Source: Pseudonocardia parietis
GTDB lineage: Bacteria; Actinomycetota; Actinomycetes; Mycobacteriales; Pseudonocardiaceae
NCBI RefSeq assembly: GCF_017876315.1
Contig: NZ_JAGINU010000001.1
Coordinates: forward strand, 4,774,001-4,838,000
Direction: 5' to 3'
DNA: 64,000 bases
Shown here: positions 48,976 through 58,088 of the stretch, one piece after another
Layout: every line of letters begins with the position of its first letter
Numbering within the stretch: position 1 is the stretch's first letter
Program-made: the position numbers and the translations under genes
Notes under the pieces: generated by a model
Told to the model about the DNA's origin: nothing
The model's database searches: none
Seen by the model: the letters and a program-made list of their open reading frames with translations, nothing else

Positions 48976-50493
48976 TCAGGTCGTCGCGAGCCGGAACCGG
49001 CGGACCTTGCCGACACTCGTGCGGGGCAGCTCGTCGATCACGGTCCAGTCCCGTGGGCGGGAGGCCGGGGTGAGGTTGTGGCGCGCCCAGTCCTCGAGCT
49101 CAGCCGGGTCGGGCGGGCGCGCCGGGTCGCGCGCGACCACATAGGCCACAGGGACCACGTCACGGATCGGATCGGGCCGGGCGACCACAGCCGCCTCGAG
49201 GACCCCGGGGGCCTGGGCGACGGCCGCCTCGACCTCGCTCAGGCTGACGTTCTCGCCCGACACCTTGATCACGTCGTCGACCCGGCCGACGAACCGGAGC
49301 ACGCCGTCGGCACCCTGCGACACCAGGTCGCCGGTGGCGAACCAGGTCCCCTCGTCCGTCTCGCGGAACGCCTTCGCCGTGGTGGCCTCGTCGTCCAGGT
49401 ACCCGGCGAACAGGTCGACGCCGGGAGTGCCGAGCACGATCAGCTCGCCCGGGGCATCGGGCCCCGAGCCGGTGCCGGCCGGCTCGACCCGGACCCGCCT
49501 GCCGGGTACCGGCCGGCCGATCACGTCGTGCCGGGCCGGATGGGAGGTGTCCGCGCAGACGATCGCGACGGTCTCGGTCATCCCGTAGAGCTGACGCGGC
49601 CGTACCCCGGCCAGCCCGGCGAACTGCGCGTGGTGCTCGGCCCCGAGGCTCTGGGCGAACCACACGTGCTCCAGGTGCAGTGGCTCCTCGTCGGCCGGAC
49701 AGCGCGCCAGGATCATCCGGATCGGGGCGGCGAACAGGCTGGCGTGGGTGACACCCAGCTCGCGGGCGTGCCGGACCCAGCCGGAGGCGCTGAACACCGC
49801 GCTCAGCGCCACGCTCGCGCCGACCGCGATGGCCGGGGCGAAGCAGTAGTACTGGGCGTTGGCGTGGAACAGGGGCAGCGTCACGTGCCAGCGGTGCCGC
49901 GGCTCCAGCGCCGACGCCCGCGCCATCACCCCGGCGACCGTGGCGTAGGTGGCCTGGGTGAGCACCACGCCCTTGGGCGCCGAGGTGGTGCCGGAGGTGA
50001 ACATGACGGCCAGCCGGTCGAGCGGGTCCACCCGGGCCGGTTCGCCGGCCGGCCCGTCCAGCGGAGCGCCGGCCACGACGTCGGACGCGTCCTCGGCCAG
50101 TTCGAGCACCGTCGCCACCTGCCCGGCCGCACCCTCCCGGTACGTGCCGGCACGGGCGGTCGCGCACACGCCGACCACCGGGGCGACCCGGCGGACCTGG
50201 TTCGCGACGTCGCGTGCGGCCGACTCCGGGTCGGCCGGGACCAGCCAGGCCCCCAGCCGCGACACCGCGAGCCACAGCGCCACGAACGCCGGGCAGTTGC
50301 GCAGCACGACGTGCACCGCGGATCCTTGCTCGACGCCCGCAGCGCGCAGCGCTCCCGCCGCCGCGGCCACCACGAGATCGAACTCCCGGTAGGTCCACTC
50401 CGAACGCACCCCGGACTCGGAGCGGAAGAGCAGGAACGTCCGGTCACCGTGCTCGCGGACGGCCGAGTCCCAGACCTGCTGGAACGTGGTCAT
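48976..50493 (-). CDS. AMP-forming acyl-CoA ligase (operon gene 5)
   Basis: ANL-superfamily ligase of 505 aa that activates a carboxylate with ATP and CoA. AMP-binding P-loop FTSGTTSAPKGVVLT; LYGMTETVAI (A5 motif), TGDLVSQGADGVLRFVGRVDDVIKVSGENVSLSEVE (A7-A8 hinge across adjacent stretches), and the catalytic Lys in LPRTSVGKVRR (A10). The nearest familiar group is crotonobetaine/carnitine-CoA ligase and related catabolic ligases. It would turn a ring-opened acid into a beta-oxidation substrate. ATG at 50493, 30 bp after the cyclase stop. Confidence 0.9.
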   Translation of the reverse strand: MTTFQQVWDSAVREHGDRTFLLFRSESGVRSEWTYREFDLVVAAAAGALRAAGVEQGSAVHVVLRNCPAFVALWLAVSRLGAWLVPADPESAARDVANQVRRVAPVVGVCATARAGTYREGAAGQVATVLELAEDASDVVAGAPLDGPAGEPARVDPLDRLAVMFTSGTTSAPKGVVLTQATYATVAGVMARASALEPRHRWHVTLPLFHANAQYYCFAPAIAVGASVALSAVFSASGWVRHARELGVTHASLFAAPIRMILARCPADEEPLHLEHVWFAQSLGAEHHAQFAGLAGVRPRQLYGMTETVAIVCADTSHPARHDVIGRPVPGRRVRVEPAGTGSGPDAPGELIVLGTPGVDLFAGYLDDEATTAKAFRETDEGTWFATGDLVSQGADGVLRFVGRVDDVIKVSGENVSLSEVEAAVAQAPGVLEAAVVARPDPIRDVVPVAYVVARDPARPPDPAELEDWARHNLTPASRPRDWTVIDELPRTSVGKVRRFRLATT

Positions 50494-50523
50494 ACAGCGT
50501 GCCCTCCTGGCCGGTGCCGGGTG

Positions 50524-51597
50524 TCAGACGGTCGCGACGGGCGTCAGCGGGCTGCCCTGCGTTCCGGGCAGCCGCAGCGGCGGGGCGGTGAGCAGAAACC
50601 GGCTGCGGCCGTTCTCCCGGAGCCAGTCCGCGAGCTCGGCCAGCAGCCACAGCTCCCCCAGCGGGATCCCGAGCTTGAACAGGCAGAGCTGGTGGATCGG
50701 CAGCAACGTGTCGGGGTTCGCGGCGTCGGGCGCCGGCCGGGAGACCCCGGCCCCCTCGACGGCCACGTTGTCCGCGACCAGTGCCGACAGCTGCGAGTCG
50801 GTGATCCACTGCAGCAGTGCCGGGTCGTACCCGTCGAGGTACGGGCCGATCGAGTTCACGCGCTCCGGGTCCGGCCTGCCGTTCCACTCGAGCAACTGGG
50901 TGTCGGTGCCGGTGTGCAGCAGCACCATGTCGCCCGGCTCCACGACGATCCCGTCGCGAGCCATGACGTCCTGCAACGTGGCGTTGTCGACCGGCTGGTT
51001 CTCGGTGCCGAGATGGTGTGCGAGGTCGATCAGCACCCCGCGGCCCTGCACCCCGTGCGCGGCCATGTGCTCCATACCCAGGTGCCGGGCGAAGCTGGTG
51101 GTGCCGCTGCCGTCGCCCTTGGCGTCGGTGACCGGGCCGATGATGTCGGTGTGCGCGCGGAACCCGTTGTAGTACACGGCCTCCGGCACTCCGTCGGCGT
51201 CCGCGTCGAACTCCGCACCCTGGTGACACAGGGCGTCCCACTGGGTGGAGTACTGCATCCACATGGTGACCTGGTCATCCGACCACACGTCGTTGTAGCC
51301 GGGGTGCGCGAACTCGCGGGCGCGCATGTTGTAGAAGACCTCGGGGTTGTGCGCGAGGTCCTCGGTGGGCTTGAGGATCGGCGGGTAGCGCCGCTGGTTG
51401 CTCGACGAGCCGCCGGGCAGGTCCAGCGGCAGGCTGAGGCTGAAGCTGATGCCGTGCTCGACCTCTGCGACCCCGTGGAGCACCTTCTGCCGGGTGAGCA
51501 GGTTGATCCGGCCGAGCTCGTCGTCCTCGCCGAACTCGCCCCAGTTCGACCCGGGCGGGCGCTGCTTCCAGCGCTGGGTTCCCGACTGTCCGGTCAT
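50524..51597 (-). CDS. Cyclase-family (kynurenine-formamidase-like) metal hydrolase (operon gene 4)
   Basis: Putative cyclase family (PF04199) of 357 aa. The metal site lies in MQYSTQWDALCHQGAEF (the family HxGTHxDAPxH region in its longer STQWDALxH form), with VLIDLAHHLG and the late GDMVLLHTGTDTQ block. Members hydrolyse amide or ester/lactone bonds, for example in kynurenine formamidase and isatin hydrolase. A hydrolytic ring-opening step is therefore possible here. ATG at 51597 follows GTGAGGA and is only 8 bp from the P450 stop, indicating tight coupling to it. Confidence 0.88.
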   Translation of the reverse strand: MTGQSGTQRWKQRPPGSNWGEFGEDDELGRINLLTRQKVLHGVAEVEHGISFSLSLPLDLPGGSSSNQRRYPPILKPTEDLAHNPEVFYNMRAREFAHPGYNDVWSDDQVTMWMQYSTQWDALCHQGAEFDADADGVPEAVYYNGFRAHTDIIGPVTDAKGDGSGTTSFARHLGMEHMAAHGVQGRGVLIDLAHHLGTENQPVDNATLQDVMARDGIVVEPGDMVLLHTGTDTQLLEWNGRPDPERVNSIGPYLDGYDPALLQWITDSQLSALVADNVAVEGAGVSRPAPDAANPDTLLPIHQLCLFKLGIPLGELWLLAELADWLRENGRSRFLLTAPPLRLPGTQGSPLTPVATV

Positions 51598-51605
51598 GGT
51601 CGTCC

Positions 51606-52886
51606 TCACCAGCTCACGGGGAGCTCGTAGATGCCGTACGCCTGGGAGTCCTCTTTGAACCGCAGCTCGGTGAAGTCCGCGGCGAGGCTCAGGGTCGGGA
51701 TGCGGCGGAACAGGGTGCTGTACACGACCTGCAGCTCGATGCGCGCCAGCTGCTGCCCGACGCACTGGTGCGGCCCCCAGCCGAACGCCAGGTGGTGCGC
51801 GGCCTGCCGGGTCAGGTCGAGGGTCTCCGGGTCCGGGAACGCCGTGGGATCGAAGTTCGCCAGTGCCAGCGAGGTGATCACACCCTCGCCCTTGCGCAGA
51901 GTCACCCCCGCGACCTCGACGTCCTCGACGACGGCGCGGCGGGCCAGCAGGTGCGGGATGGTGAGGTAGCGCAGCAGCTCCTCGACGGCGCCGGCGACGT
52001 AGCGCTCGTCGTCGGACCGCTCGCGCAGCTCCGCGAGCTGGTCGGGGTTGCTCAGCAGGATCGCGGTGCCGAGCGTGATCATGTTGGCGCTGGTGTCGTG
52101 CCCGGCCACCAGCAGCATCAGGCCGAGGCGCTGCGCCTCGTCCATCGCGAGCACGCCCTCGCGGATCTTCTCGCCGAGGTCGGTGAGGACGTCCTCCTGC
52201 GGGTCGTCCATCTTCTGCTCGATCAGGCCCGTGATGTAGTCCCACAGGGCCTTCTGGGTGGCCGCCCCCTCCTCCGGGGTCTTGGTCACCGAGGTGACGA
52301 CCGCGGCGTGCTTCTGGAAGAAGCGGTGGTCCTCGTAGGGAACGCCGAGCAGCGCGCAGATCAGCAGCGACGGCACCGGCAGTGCGAAGGACTCGACGAG
52401 GTCGGTCGGGTTGGGCCCGGCCAGCATGTCGTCGATGAGGTCGTCGGTCATCCGCTGGATCTCGGGACGCAGCAGCGCCATCCGCTTGCGGGTGAAGGAG
52501 TTCGTGAGCATCCGGCGCCAGCGGGTGTGCTCCGCACCGTCGGTGTTGTTCAGGCCCGGCTCCATGTGCGGGGCGTGGGCCTTCATCGCCGGGCTCGTGA
52601 TCGGGTAACCGGCGGTGCCGATGTTCGCGCTCAGCTTGTCGCTGAGCAGCAGCTCCCGGCCGGCCTCGTGCGAGGTGGCGAGCCAGGTCGGCCCGTCCCA
52701 GGTCTGGACGCGGAGGATCTTCTTCTCCGCATCGTGCAGGGCGCGCATCGCCGGCGGCGGCGCGAAGGGGTTCTCCTTCGACCGCGTGGACGGGTACTCC
52801 GGCAGGCCTGCCGTGTCCTCGGTGAATCGGGAATCCTCAGTGGACTCAGTGGACTCGGTGGCCCTGGTGCTCGTGGTCTCGGTCAT
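51606..52886 (-). CDS. Cytochrome P450 (operon gene 3)
   Basis: Soluble bacterial cytochrome P450, 426 aa. I-helix AGHDTSAN at 261-268, ExxR EELLR at 302-306, heme loop FGWGPHQCVG at 368-377 with ligand Cys375 (expected), and ENPFAPPPAMRAL near the N-terminus. The first ~25 residues are a Ser/Thr/Glu low-complexity tail. Electron supply must come through the ferredoxin encoded 42 bp upstream; no ferredoxin reductase is in the operon. A hydroxylation that opens the pathway is the simplest role. P450 family assignment (CYP105/107-like by general look) is uncertain. Confidence 0.94.
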   Translation of the reverse strand: MTETTSTRATESTESTEDSRFTEDTAGLPEYPSTRSKENPFAPPPAMRALHDAEKKILRVQTWDGPTWLATSHEAGRELLLSDKLSANIGTAGYPITSPAMKAHAPHMEPGLNNTDGAEHTRWRRMLTNSFTRKRMALLRPEIQRMTDDLIDDMLAGPNPTDLVESFALPVPSLLICALLGVPYEDHRFFQKHAAVVTSVTKTPEEGAATQKALWDYITGLIEQKMDDPQEDVLTDLGEKIREGVLAMDEAQRLGLMLLVAGHDTSANMITLGTAILLSNPDQLAELRERSDDERYVAGAVEELLRYLTIPHLLARRAVVEDVEVAGVTLRKGEGVITSLALANFDPTAFPDPETLDLTRQAAHHLAFGWGPHQCVGQQLARIELQVVYSTLFRRIPTLSLAADFTELRFKEDSQAYGIYELPVSW

Positions 52887-52928
52887 CAGCTCTCCTCGGG
52901 CGGCGTCGGTGGTGGGCGACGGCGGGCG

Positions 52929-53123
52929 CTAGTCGACGACCGTGATCGCGAGCGCCGGGCAGACGGCCGCGGCCTGGCGGACGTCCTCGGCCAGCTCGGC
53001 GGACGGTTCCTCGGCGAGCAGCACGACGACGCCGTCCTCGTCACGCTGGTCGAACACCTCGGGTGAGGCCGCGACGCACTGCCCGGCCGCGACGCACCTG
53101 TCCTCGTCGATCAGGATCTTCAT
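52929..53123 (-). CDS. 3Fe-4S ferredoxin, P450 partner (operon gene 2)
   Basis: A 64-aa ferredoxin with cysteines C10, C16 and C55 (CVAAGQC...CP). The middle position of a 4Fe-4S motif is replaced by Ala/Gly, so the expected cluster is 3Fe-4S as in the small ferredoxins that reduce actinobacterial P450s. It directly precedes the P450 gene. ATG start with an AGAT-rich upstream and a short GAGG element (TCGAGGAAG). Confidence 0.94.
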   Translation of the reverse strand: MKILIDEDRCVAAGQCVAASPEVFDQRDEDGVVVLLAEEPSAELAEDVRQAAAVCPALAITVVD

Positions 53124-53168
53124 CTTGTCTGCTTCCTCGAGATGGTTCGCCGGACGGAGGTCGCCGGC

Positions 53169-53969
53169 TCAGTCCCGGTAGCCGGGCTGGGTGCGTTCGA
53201 GCCGGCGGAGCAGCGAGGGCCACTCGCGGTCGTTGGAACCCGTGAGATCGGTGGCCCAGGTGAGCGCGGTCTGCTCGATCACCTCGACCGGCGGGACCCG
53301 CAGCGGACGCCCGGTCGCCTGGGCGAGCAGCTGGGTACGCGCCGACTTGTCCAGGTAGAAGGACTCCACGAACGCCTGCGCGACGCTGCGGCCCACGGTC
53401 AGCGTGCCGTGGTTGCGCAGGATCAGGGCGGTGTTGGCGCCGAGATCGGCGATGAACCGCTGCTGCTCGTCGAGGGTGAGCGCGATGCCCTCGTAGTCGT
53501 GGTAGCCGACCTTGCCGTGGAACCGCATCGCGTGCTGGGTGAGCGGCAGCAGCCCCTCCTCCAGGATGGACAGTGCCATTCCGGCCTCGGTGTGCAGGTG
53601 CATCACGCAGCCCGCATCCGCCCGGGCGCCGTGGATCGCGCCGTGGATCACGAAACCGGCCGCGTTGGGCGCGTACGGGCTCTCCCCGACCACCCGTCCC
53701 TCGATGTCGATCTTCACCAGGTTCGAGGCGGTGATCTCGTCGAACGCGAGGCCCAGCGGGTTGACCAGGAAATGGTGCTCGGGGCCGGGCACGCGCGCCG
53801 AGATGTGGGTGTAGATCAGGTCGTCCCAGCCGAAGTCCGCACACAGCCGGTACGCCGCGGCGAGATCCCGGCGGACGGCGACCTCGGCCTCGGTCGCGGG
53901 CCCCGTGTCCGGGATGCTCGTGACCGGCATCTCGAACGACGTGAAGCCGAGCGTGGATTCCTGCGTCAA
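53169..53969 (-). CDS. Class II aldolase/adducin-family protein (operon gene 1)
   Basis: Class II aldolase/adducin domain protein, 266 aa. Metal-binding His residues occur in VMHLHTEAG and LRNHGTLTVG; NPLGLAFDEITASNLVKID and THISARVPG are the other family blocks. Members cleave or decarboxylate hydroxy-ketones and sugar phosphates with Zn2+; in catabolic operons some act as decarboxylases. I favour the TTG at 53969, which has GGAGGA 6 nt upstream; an ATG 13 residues later (MPVTSIP) is the alternative. It opens the nine-gene operon, divergent from the GAF/PucR regulator. Confidence 0.85.
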   Translation of the reverse strand: MTQESTLGFTSFEMPVTSIPDTGPATEAEVAVRRDLAAAYRLCADFGWDDLIYTHISARVPGPEHHFLVNPLGLAFDEITASNLVKIDIEGRVVGESPYAPNAAGFVIHGAIHGARADAGCVMHLHTEAGMALSILEEGLLPLTQHAMRFHGKVGYHDYEGIALTLDEQQRFIADLGANTALILRNHGTLTVGRSVAQAFVESFYLDKSARTQLLAQATGRPLRVPPVEVIEQTALTWATDLTGSNDREWPSLLRRLERTQPGYRD

Positions 53970-54126
53970 CGTCGTTCCTCCGGTTCGGCGCCAGTGGCGT
54001 CCGGCGACCCGCCGGCGATGGCCTCGCCATGTGACCACCGCCATGCCGGGGCAGGAATGGAGGAACTGACCCGTTCTGCGGGACGCGATGGTGCAACCTC
54101 CCCCACGGCCGACCCATACTCCGCCC

Positions 54127-56010
54127 GTGACCACCGTCGATGTCCGCAGCTGGCTTCATCTGCTCGACGACCACCGCCCGGCGGAGGCGATCGAGGACCA
54201 CCGCCGCAGCCTCCTCGAGCAGGGAGCCGAGGCCGCCACGGTCGACGCGGACGCCGCGCGCGCCCGCCGGATCGGGCGTCAGCTCGACGACCACCGGCGG
54301 CAGGTGGACGAGCTGACCGTGCTCGACGACCTGGCGCGGCGGCTGACCACCCTGCGCGACCCGCGCGAGGTCCTCGACGAGGTCTCGGTGCAGGCCCGCC
54401 GGCTGCTGTCGGTCGACGTCACCTACCTGATGTTGTTCCAGGCCGACGGCGCGCTGCGCACCGAAGTGGTGTCCGGTGCCTACGGCACCGCGTTGTACGG
54501 CATCGTCCTGCGCCGGGGAGCCGGGATGGCGGGCGAGGTGCTCCGCACCGGGCGGCCCTGGACGAGCCGCGACTACCTCGCGGATCCGACGTTCCCGCAC
54601 GTCGCGGAGGCGGACCTGGCCGCGGCCGGCGAGGGACTCGTCGGGATGCTCGCGGTCCCGTTGCGCGTCGGTGCGGAGACGATCGGGGTGCTCTGTGCCT
54701 CCGCGCGCGAGCCCCGCCGGTTCGACGACCGCGACATCGAGCTGGCGTCGAGGCTGGCCTCGCACGCCGCCGTCGCGATCTCGAACGCACAGCTCTTCGA
54801 GCAGTACCGGGAGGCCGTGAGCGAGCTGAAGCAGGCCAACGCGGCGCTGCGCGGCACCGTCGCCTCCCGCCGGCAGCTCAACGAGCTGCGGGACCGGTTG
54901 AACAAGCACCTGCTCGGCAGTTGCCGGTTCGCCGACCTGGTGCGCGAGCTGCGGCGCGAGGTCGGCGGGACGATCGCCGTGTTCGGCCGGAACGACGAGC
55001 TGGTCGACGGCGAGCCCGGGCTGACACTCAGCGGGCTGACCGGTGGCCCCGCCGGCGCCGAGATCGCCGCGAGCCCCTCGGCCCAGCTCTGCCTCGACGG
55101 CCCGGACGGACCGGCGGTCGTCACCCGGATCTGGTCGCCGACGGGATACGGCGGCTGCCTGGCCGGGGTCGCGACCGGCGGCGAACGGATCGACGACCTG
55201 GCCGCGCTGCTCTCGGTCGGCGCGACCTCGATGGCGCTCTACATCGCCGCCCAGCTCTCGATCTCCGAGGCGGAGCTGCGCACCCGCGGCACGCTGCTCA
55301 GCGCGCTGCTGTCGAAGGACATCCCCGAGGAGACCGTCCTGCGCCGGGCGGCCCTCGCGCGGGTCGCCGTCGACCGGGTCTCCGCCGTGGCGGTGTTCCA
55401 GCTCGAGGACCGCGACAGCCGGGTCGTGACGACGCTCGCGCACCGGCTGGCCGACACGCTGGACGGGTGGAGCGCGGAGCACGCCGGTCTCGCGGTCGCG
55501 CTGGTCGCCGGGGCCACGGCCGAGCAGACACGCGCGAGGCTGACCCGGCTGGCCGGGTCCACTCTGGCCACCACGGTCGGGATCGTCGACGTGGGTGGCG
55601 GGATCGCCGCGATCCGCGACGGTTTCGAGGTCGCCCACCAGACCGTGACCGTGCTGCGGGCGCTGGGCCGCGACGACGAGTGCGCCGTGGCCGCGGAACT
55701 CGGGTTCTACCGCCCGCTGTTCAGCGGGGCCGGACGCGGCGAGATCCGCGCCTTCGTCGAGCACACGGTCGGCCCGCTGCTCGAGCACGACCGCAAGCAC
55801 GGCAGCGAGCTGGCCCCGACGCTCGACACCTTCCTCGCGATCGGCCAGAACCACACGCGCGCCGCGGCCGAGCTCCACGTGCACCCGAACACGCTCTACC
55901 GCCGGCTGGACCGGGTCACCGCCCTGCTCGGCGACGGCTGGCGACGGGCGCCGCGCACGCTCGAGGTGCAGCTGGCGCTCCACCTGCTGGAGATGCTCGG
56001 CAAGGTCTGA
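54127..56010 (+). CDS. GAF-domain PucR/CdaR-type transcriptional regulator
   Basis: Regulator of 627 aa: a GAF sensor domain at about 70-215 (VTYLMLFQADGALRT ... GLVGMLAVPLRVGAETIGVLCASAREPRRFDDRDIELASRLASHAAVAISNA in adjacent blocks), a linker, and a C-terminal PucR-type helix-turn-helix at ~560-615 (LAIGQNHTRAAAELHVHPNTLYRRLDRV). Such proteins activate divergent catabolic operons on binding a metabolite, and this one is divergent from the nine-gene operon. Start uncertain: GTG 54127 has no ribosome-binding site but follows a -10-like CATACT by 6 nt, which suggests a leaderless message; ATG 54088 would add a Pro-rich 13 residues. Confidence 0.88.
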   Translation: MTTVDVRSWLHLLDDHRPAEAIEDHRRSLLEQGAEAATVDADAARARRIGRQLDDHRRQVDELTVLDDLARRLTTLRDPREVLDEVSVQARRLLSVDVTYLMLFQADGALRTEVVSGAYGTALYGIVLRRGAGMAGEVLRTGRPWTSRDYLADPTFPHVAEADLAAAGEGLVGMLAVPLRVGAETIGVLCASAREPRRFDDRDIELASRLASHAAVAISNAQLFEQYREAVSELKQANAALRGTVASRRQLNELRDRLNKHLLGSCRFADLVRELRREVGGTIAVFGRNDELVDGEPGLTLSGLTGGPAGAEIAASPSAQLCLDGPDGPAVVTRIWSPTGYGGCLAGVATGGERIDDLAALLSVGATSMALYIAAQLSISEAELRTRGTLLSALLSKDIPEETVLRRAALARVAVDRVSAVAVFQLEDRDSRVVTTLAHRLADTLDGWSAEHAGLAVALVAGATAEQTRARLTRLAGSTLATTVGIVDVGGGIAAIRDGFEVAHQTVTVLRALGRDDECAVAAELGFYRPLFSGAGRGEIRAFVEHTVGPLLEHDRKHGSELAPTLDTFLAIGQNHTRAAAELHVHPNTLYRRLDRVTALLGDGWRRAPRTLEVQLALHLLEMLGKV

Positions 56011-56033
56011 CCCGCCGTCCCGCTACGCGGTCG

Positions 56034-57611
56034 TCACGGCTGGACCCAGAGTGTGTCGGCCCGCAGCGAGCCGAACCCGTACTGGGCGAGCCCACCGACG
56101 TTCGTGCCCGAGATCGCGCCGCTCGCGGTGCGGGTCAGCCACGGGAGCACGTGCAGCTCGTTCAACCGCTGCATCAGCGCGTCGTAGGTGGCCGTGCGCT
56201 CGGCGGGGTCGGTGGCGCTGCGGCCCGTGGCGAGCAGCGCGTTCACCTCCGGATCGTCGAGCCCGGTCATGTTCTGCGCGGAGTCACCGGAGAACGCGTT
56301 GGACATCCGCGGCTCGGGGTCCACGAACGCGGCGGTGCTGATGGTCGCCTGGAAGTCGTGGCTGGTCTGCAGCCCCTGGATCGCCCCGGAGTCGACCGTG
56401 GTGACCTCCATGTTCACGTTCGTGAACGCGCTCAGCTGCGCCTGGACGGCCTCGGCCTGCGACCGTGACTCGGTCGACGACGAGGAGATGAACGTGAACG
56501 TCACCGGCTTGCCCTCGGCCGCCAGCTCGTCGAACAGCTCCTGCGCCCGGGCCGGGTCCGGGGAGCCCGCGGGCTTTCCGGTGTGCAGCGGCGACGACGG
56601 CGTGAACGCCGTGTCCACCAGCGACGCCGCGCCGTTGAAGGCCGACACGTTCACCGCCGCCGGGTCGATCGCCGCGGCGAACGCCTCGCGGGCCCGCGGA
56701 TCGTCGAAGGGGGCCGTGCGCGTGTTCAGCGCGACGTACACCCCGCCGTTGAGGGACAGCACGTCCCGCGCCAGTCCCGACTCCTCGGCCTTCTGCAGGT
56801 TCCGCCAGCTGGGCTCGACCGCCACGTCGGCGCCGCCGCTCACGACGGTGTTGAACCGCTGGTTGCCGTCGCTCGACGGCCGGGTCGTGAGGGTCTCCAG
56901 GTACGGGCGCGGCGCGTCCCAGAACCGCGGGTTGCGGACGAACTCCGTCGCGTCCTGGCGGCGCCACTCCTTCAGCGTGAACGGACCGGCGCCCACCGGG
57001 TTCGCGTCGAACGCCTGCCCGCCCTGCGCCAGCGCCGCCGGAGAGGCGATCCAGTTCAGCGAGGAGGTGACGATCGAGTAGGGGAAGCTCGGCGTCGGTT
57101 CGGCCATCGTGACCGCGAGCGTCGCCGGATCGGTCACCTCGGTCGACGCGACCAGCCGTGCCTCGCTCAGGTAGAGCGACCCGGTCTCCGGGTCCCGCAT
57201 CCGCTCCCAGTTCGCCTGCACCGCGGCGGCGTCGAGCGGGGAGCCGTCGCTGAACGTCAGCCCGTCCCGCAGCGTGAGCCGGAAGGTCTTCCCGCCGTCG
57301 TCGGTGGTGAACGCCGTGGCCATCGACGGCACGATCTCGCCGTTCTCCGGGTCCGTCAGCAACAGCGCCCTGTAGAGCGCGTTGCCGATGAAGCCACCGG
57401 CCGCGGTGTTGTTGCCGATCTTCGCCGGGTCCAGCGTCCGGACCTCGTTCGGCATCAGCACCGTCGCCGAGCCCCCGGAGACCGGCTCACCGGTGGCGGC
57501 GCCACCACCACCGCCGGCGACAGCGCCGCCACCCGCACACGCGGTGAGCAGCATCGCCAGTACCGCCGCCGTACCTGTCACCAGGCCGAGCGACCGCTTT
57601 CGGATCATCAT
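56034..57611 (-). CDS. ABC transporter substrate-binding lipoprotein, SBP family 5 (receptor 1)
   Basis: Extracytoplasmic receptor of 525 aa in the oligopeptide/dipeptide/nickel family (SBP_bac_5). Signal peptide with lipobox LTAC, lipid-carrying Cys at residue 25, then a Gly/Ala-rich linker. Domain features: RTLDPAKIGN, FRLTLRDGLTFSDGSPLDA, NPVGAGPFTLKEW, LAYRRAL-like region DDPRAREAFAAAID. It is a paralogue of the receptor at 60146-61735 and is the last gene of the importer operon, 66 bp after the NTF2-like gene. A strong AGAGGAC site precedes the ATG. It ends 23 bp from the convergent regulator stop. Confidence 0.92.
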   Translation of the reverse strand: MMIRKRSLGLVTGTAAVLAMLLTACAGGGAVAGGGGGAATGEPVSGGSATVLMPNEVRTLDPAKIGNNTAAGGFIGNALYRALLLTDPENGEIVPSMATAFTTDDGGKTFRLTLRDGLTFSDGSPLDAAAVQANWERMRDPETGSLYLSEARLVASTEVTDPATLAVTMAEPTPSFPYSIVTSSLNWIASPAALAQGGQAFDANPVGAGPFTLKEWRRQDATEFVRNPRFWDAPRPYLETLTTRPSSDGNQRFNTVVSGGADVAVEPSWRNLQKAEESGLARDVLSLNGGVYVALNTRTAPFDDPRAREAFAAAIDPAAVNVSAFNGAASLVDTAFTPSSPLHTGKPAGSPDPARAQELFDELAAEGKPVTFTFISSSSTESRSQAEAVQAQLSAFTNVNMEVTTVDSGAIQGLQTSHDFQATISTAAFVDPEPRMSNAFSGDSAQNMTGLDDPEVNALLATGRSATDPAERTATYDALMQRLNELHVLPWLTRTASGAISGTNVGGLAQYGFGSLRADTLWVQP

Positions 57612-57677
57612 GTCCTCTCGTCCCGGTCCGTCGGCGGACCGGGATGACGTGTTCTCGGGTCGGAGTCGGGAGCAGGA

Positions 57678-58088
57678 TCAGGACGGCTGGAAGGTCAGCG
57701 TCCGCCTCGCAAGGCGCCAGGCGCCGTCCTCGAGACGCAGGACGTCGTCGTAGCGCCCGACACGGGCGACGCCCCAGCCGGCCTCGCCGTGCTTGAGGAA
57801 CACCAGATCGCTGATCGCCGAGATCTCGTCACCCGCCCCGGTGACCAGCGTGTTCAGGGTCAGGTGCCGCTGCGGGCCGGTCGGGACCACGGCGGCGTAG
57901 AGCGTGCGCAGCGCGTCGGTCCCCGTGACGGGGTCCATGCCGGGCAGCACGGAGACGGCGTCCGCGGTGAAGAGGGCGACGAGGTCGTCGGTCCGGCCGT
58001 CGTCCAGCGCGTGGCAGTAGGCGGCGAGCGTGGCCCGCACACCCTCCGCGACGTCGGCGGAGACGGAGGGCCCGGTGGCGGTGGTCAT
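57678..58088 (-). CDS. SnoaL/NTF2-like small protein
   Basis: A 136-aa cone-fold (NTF2/SnoaL-like) protein: VRATLAAYCHALDDGRTDDLVALFTADAV is the typical start of the family, followed by GMDPVTGTDALRTLYAA, RHLTLNTLV and a C-terminal YDDVLRLEDGAWRLARRTLTF. Members include ring-hydroxylating dioxygenase small subunits, isomerases and polyketide cyclases; a bile-acid dehydratase-like role is also known in the fold. The ATG overlaps the stop of the ATPase gene (ATGA), so it is translationally coupled to the importer. Its placement inside a transporter operon is unusual and hints at a role in the same catabolism. Confidence 0.85.
   Translation of the reverse strand: MTTATGPSVSADVAEGVRATLAAYCHALDDGRTDDLVALFTADAVSVLPGMDPVTGTDALRTLYAAVVPTGPQRHLTLNTLVTGAGDEISAISDLVFLKHGEAGWGVARVGRYDDVLRLEDGAWRLARRTLTFQPS

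Noticed and set aside
46696..51630. A 1644-codon plus-strand open frame
   Set aside because: Antisense to three SDRs, the CoA ligase and the cyclase-family gene; typical high-GC artefact.
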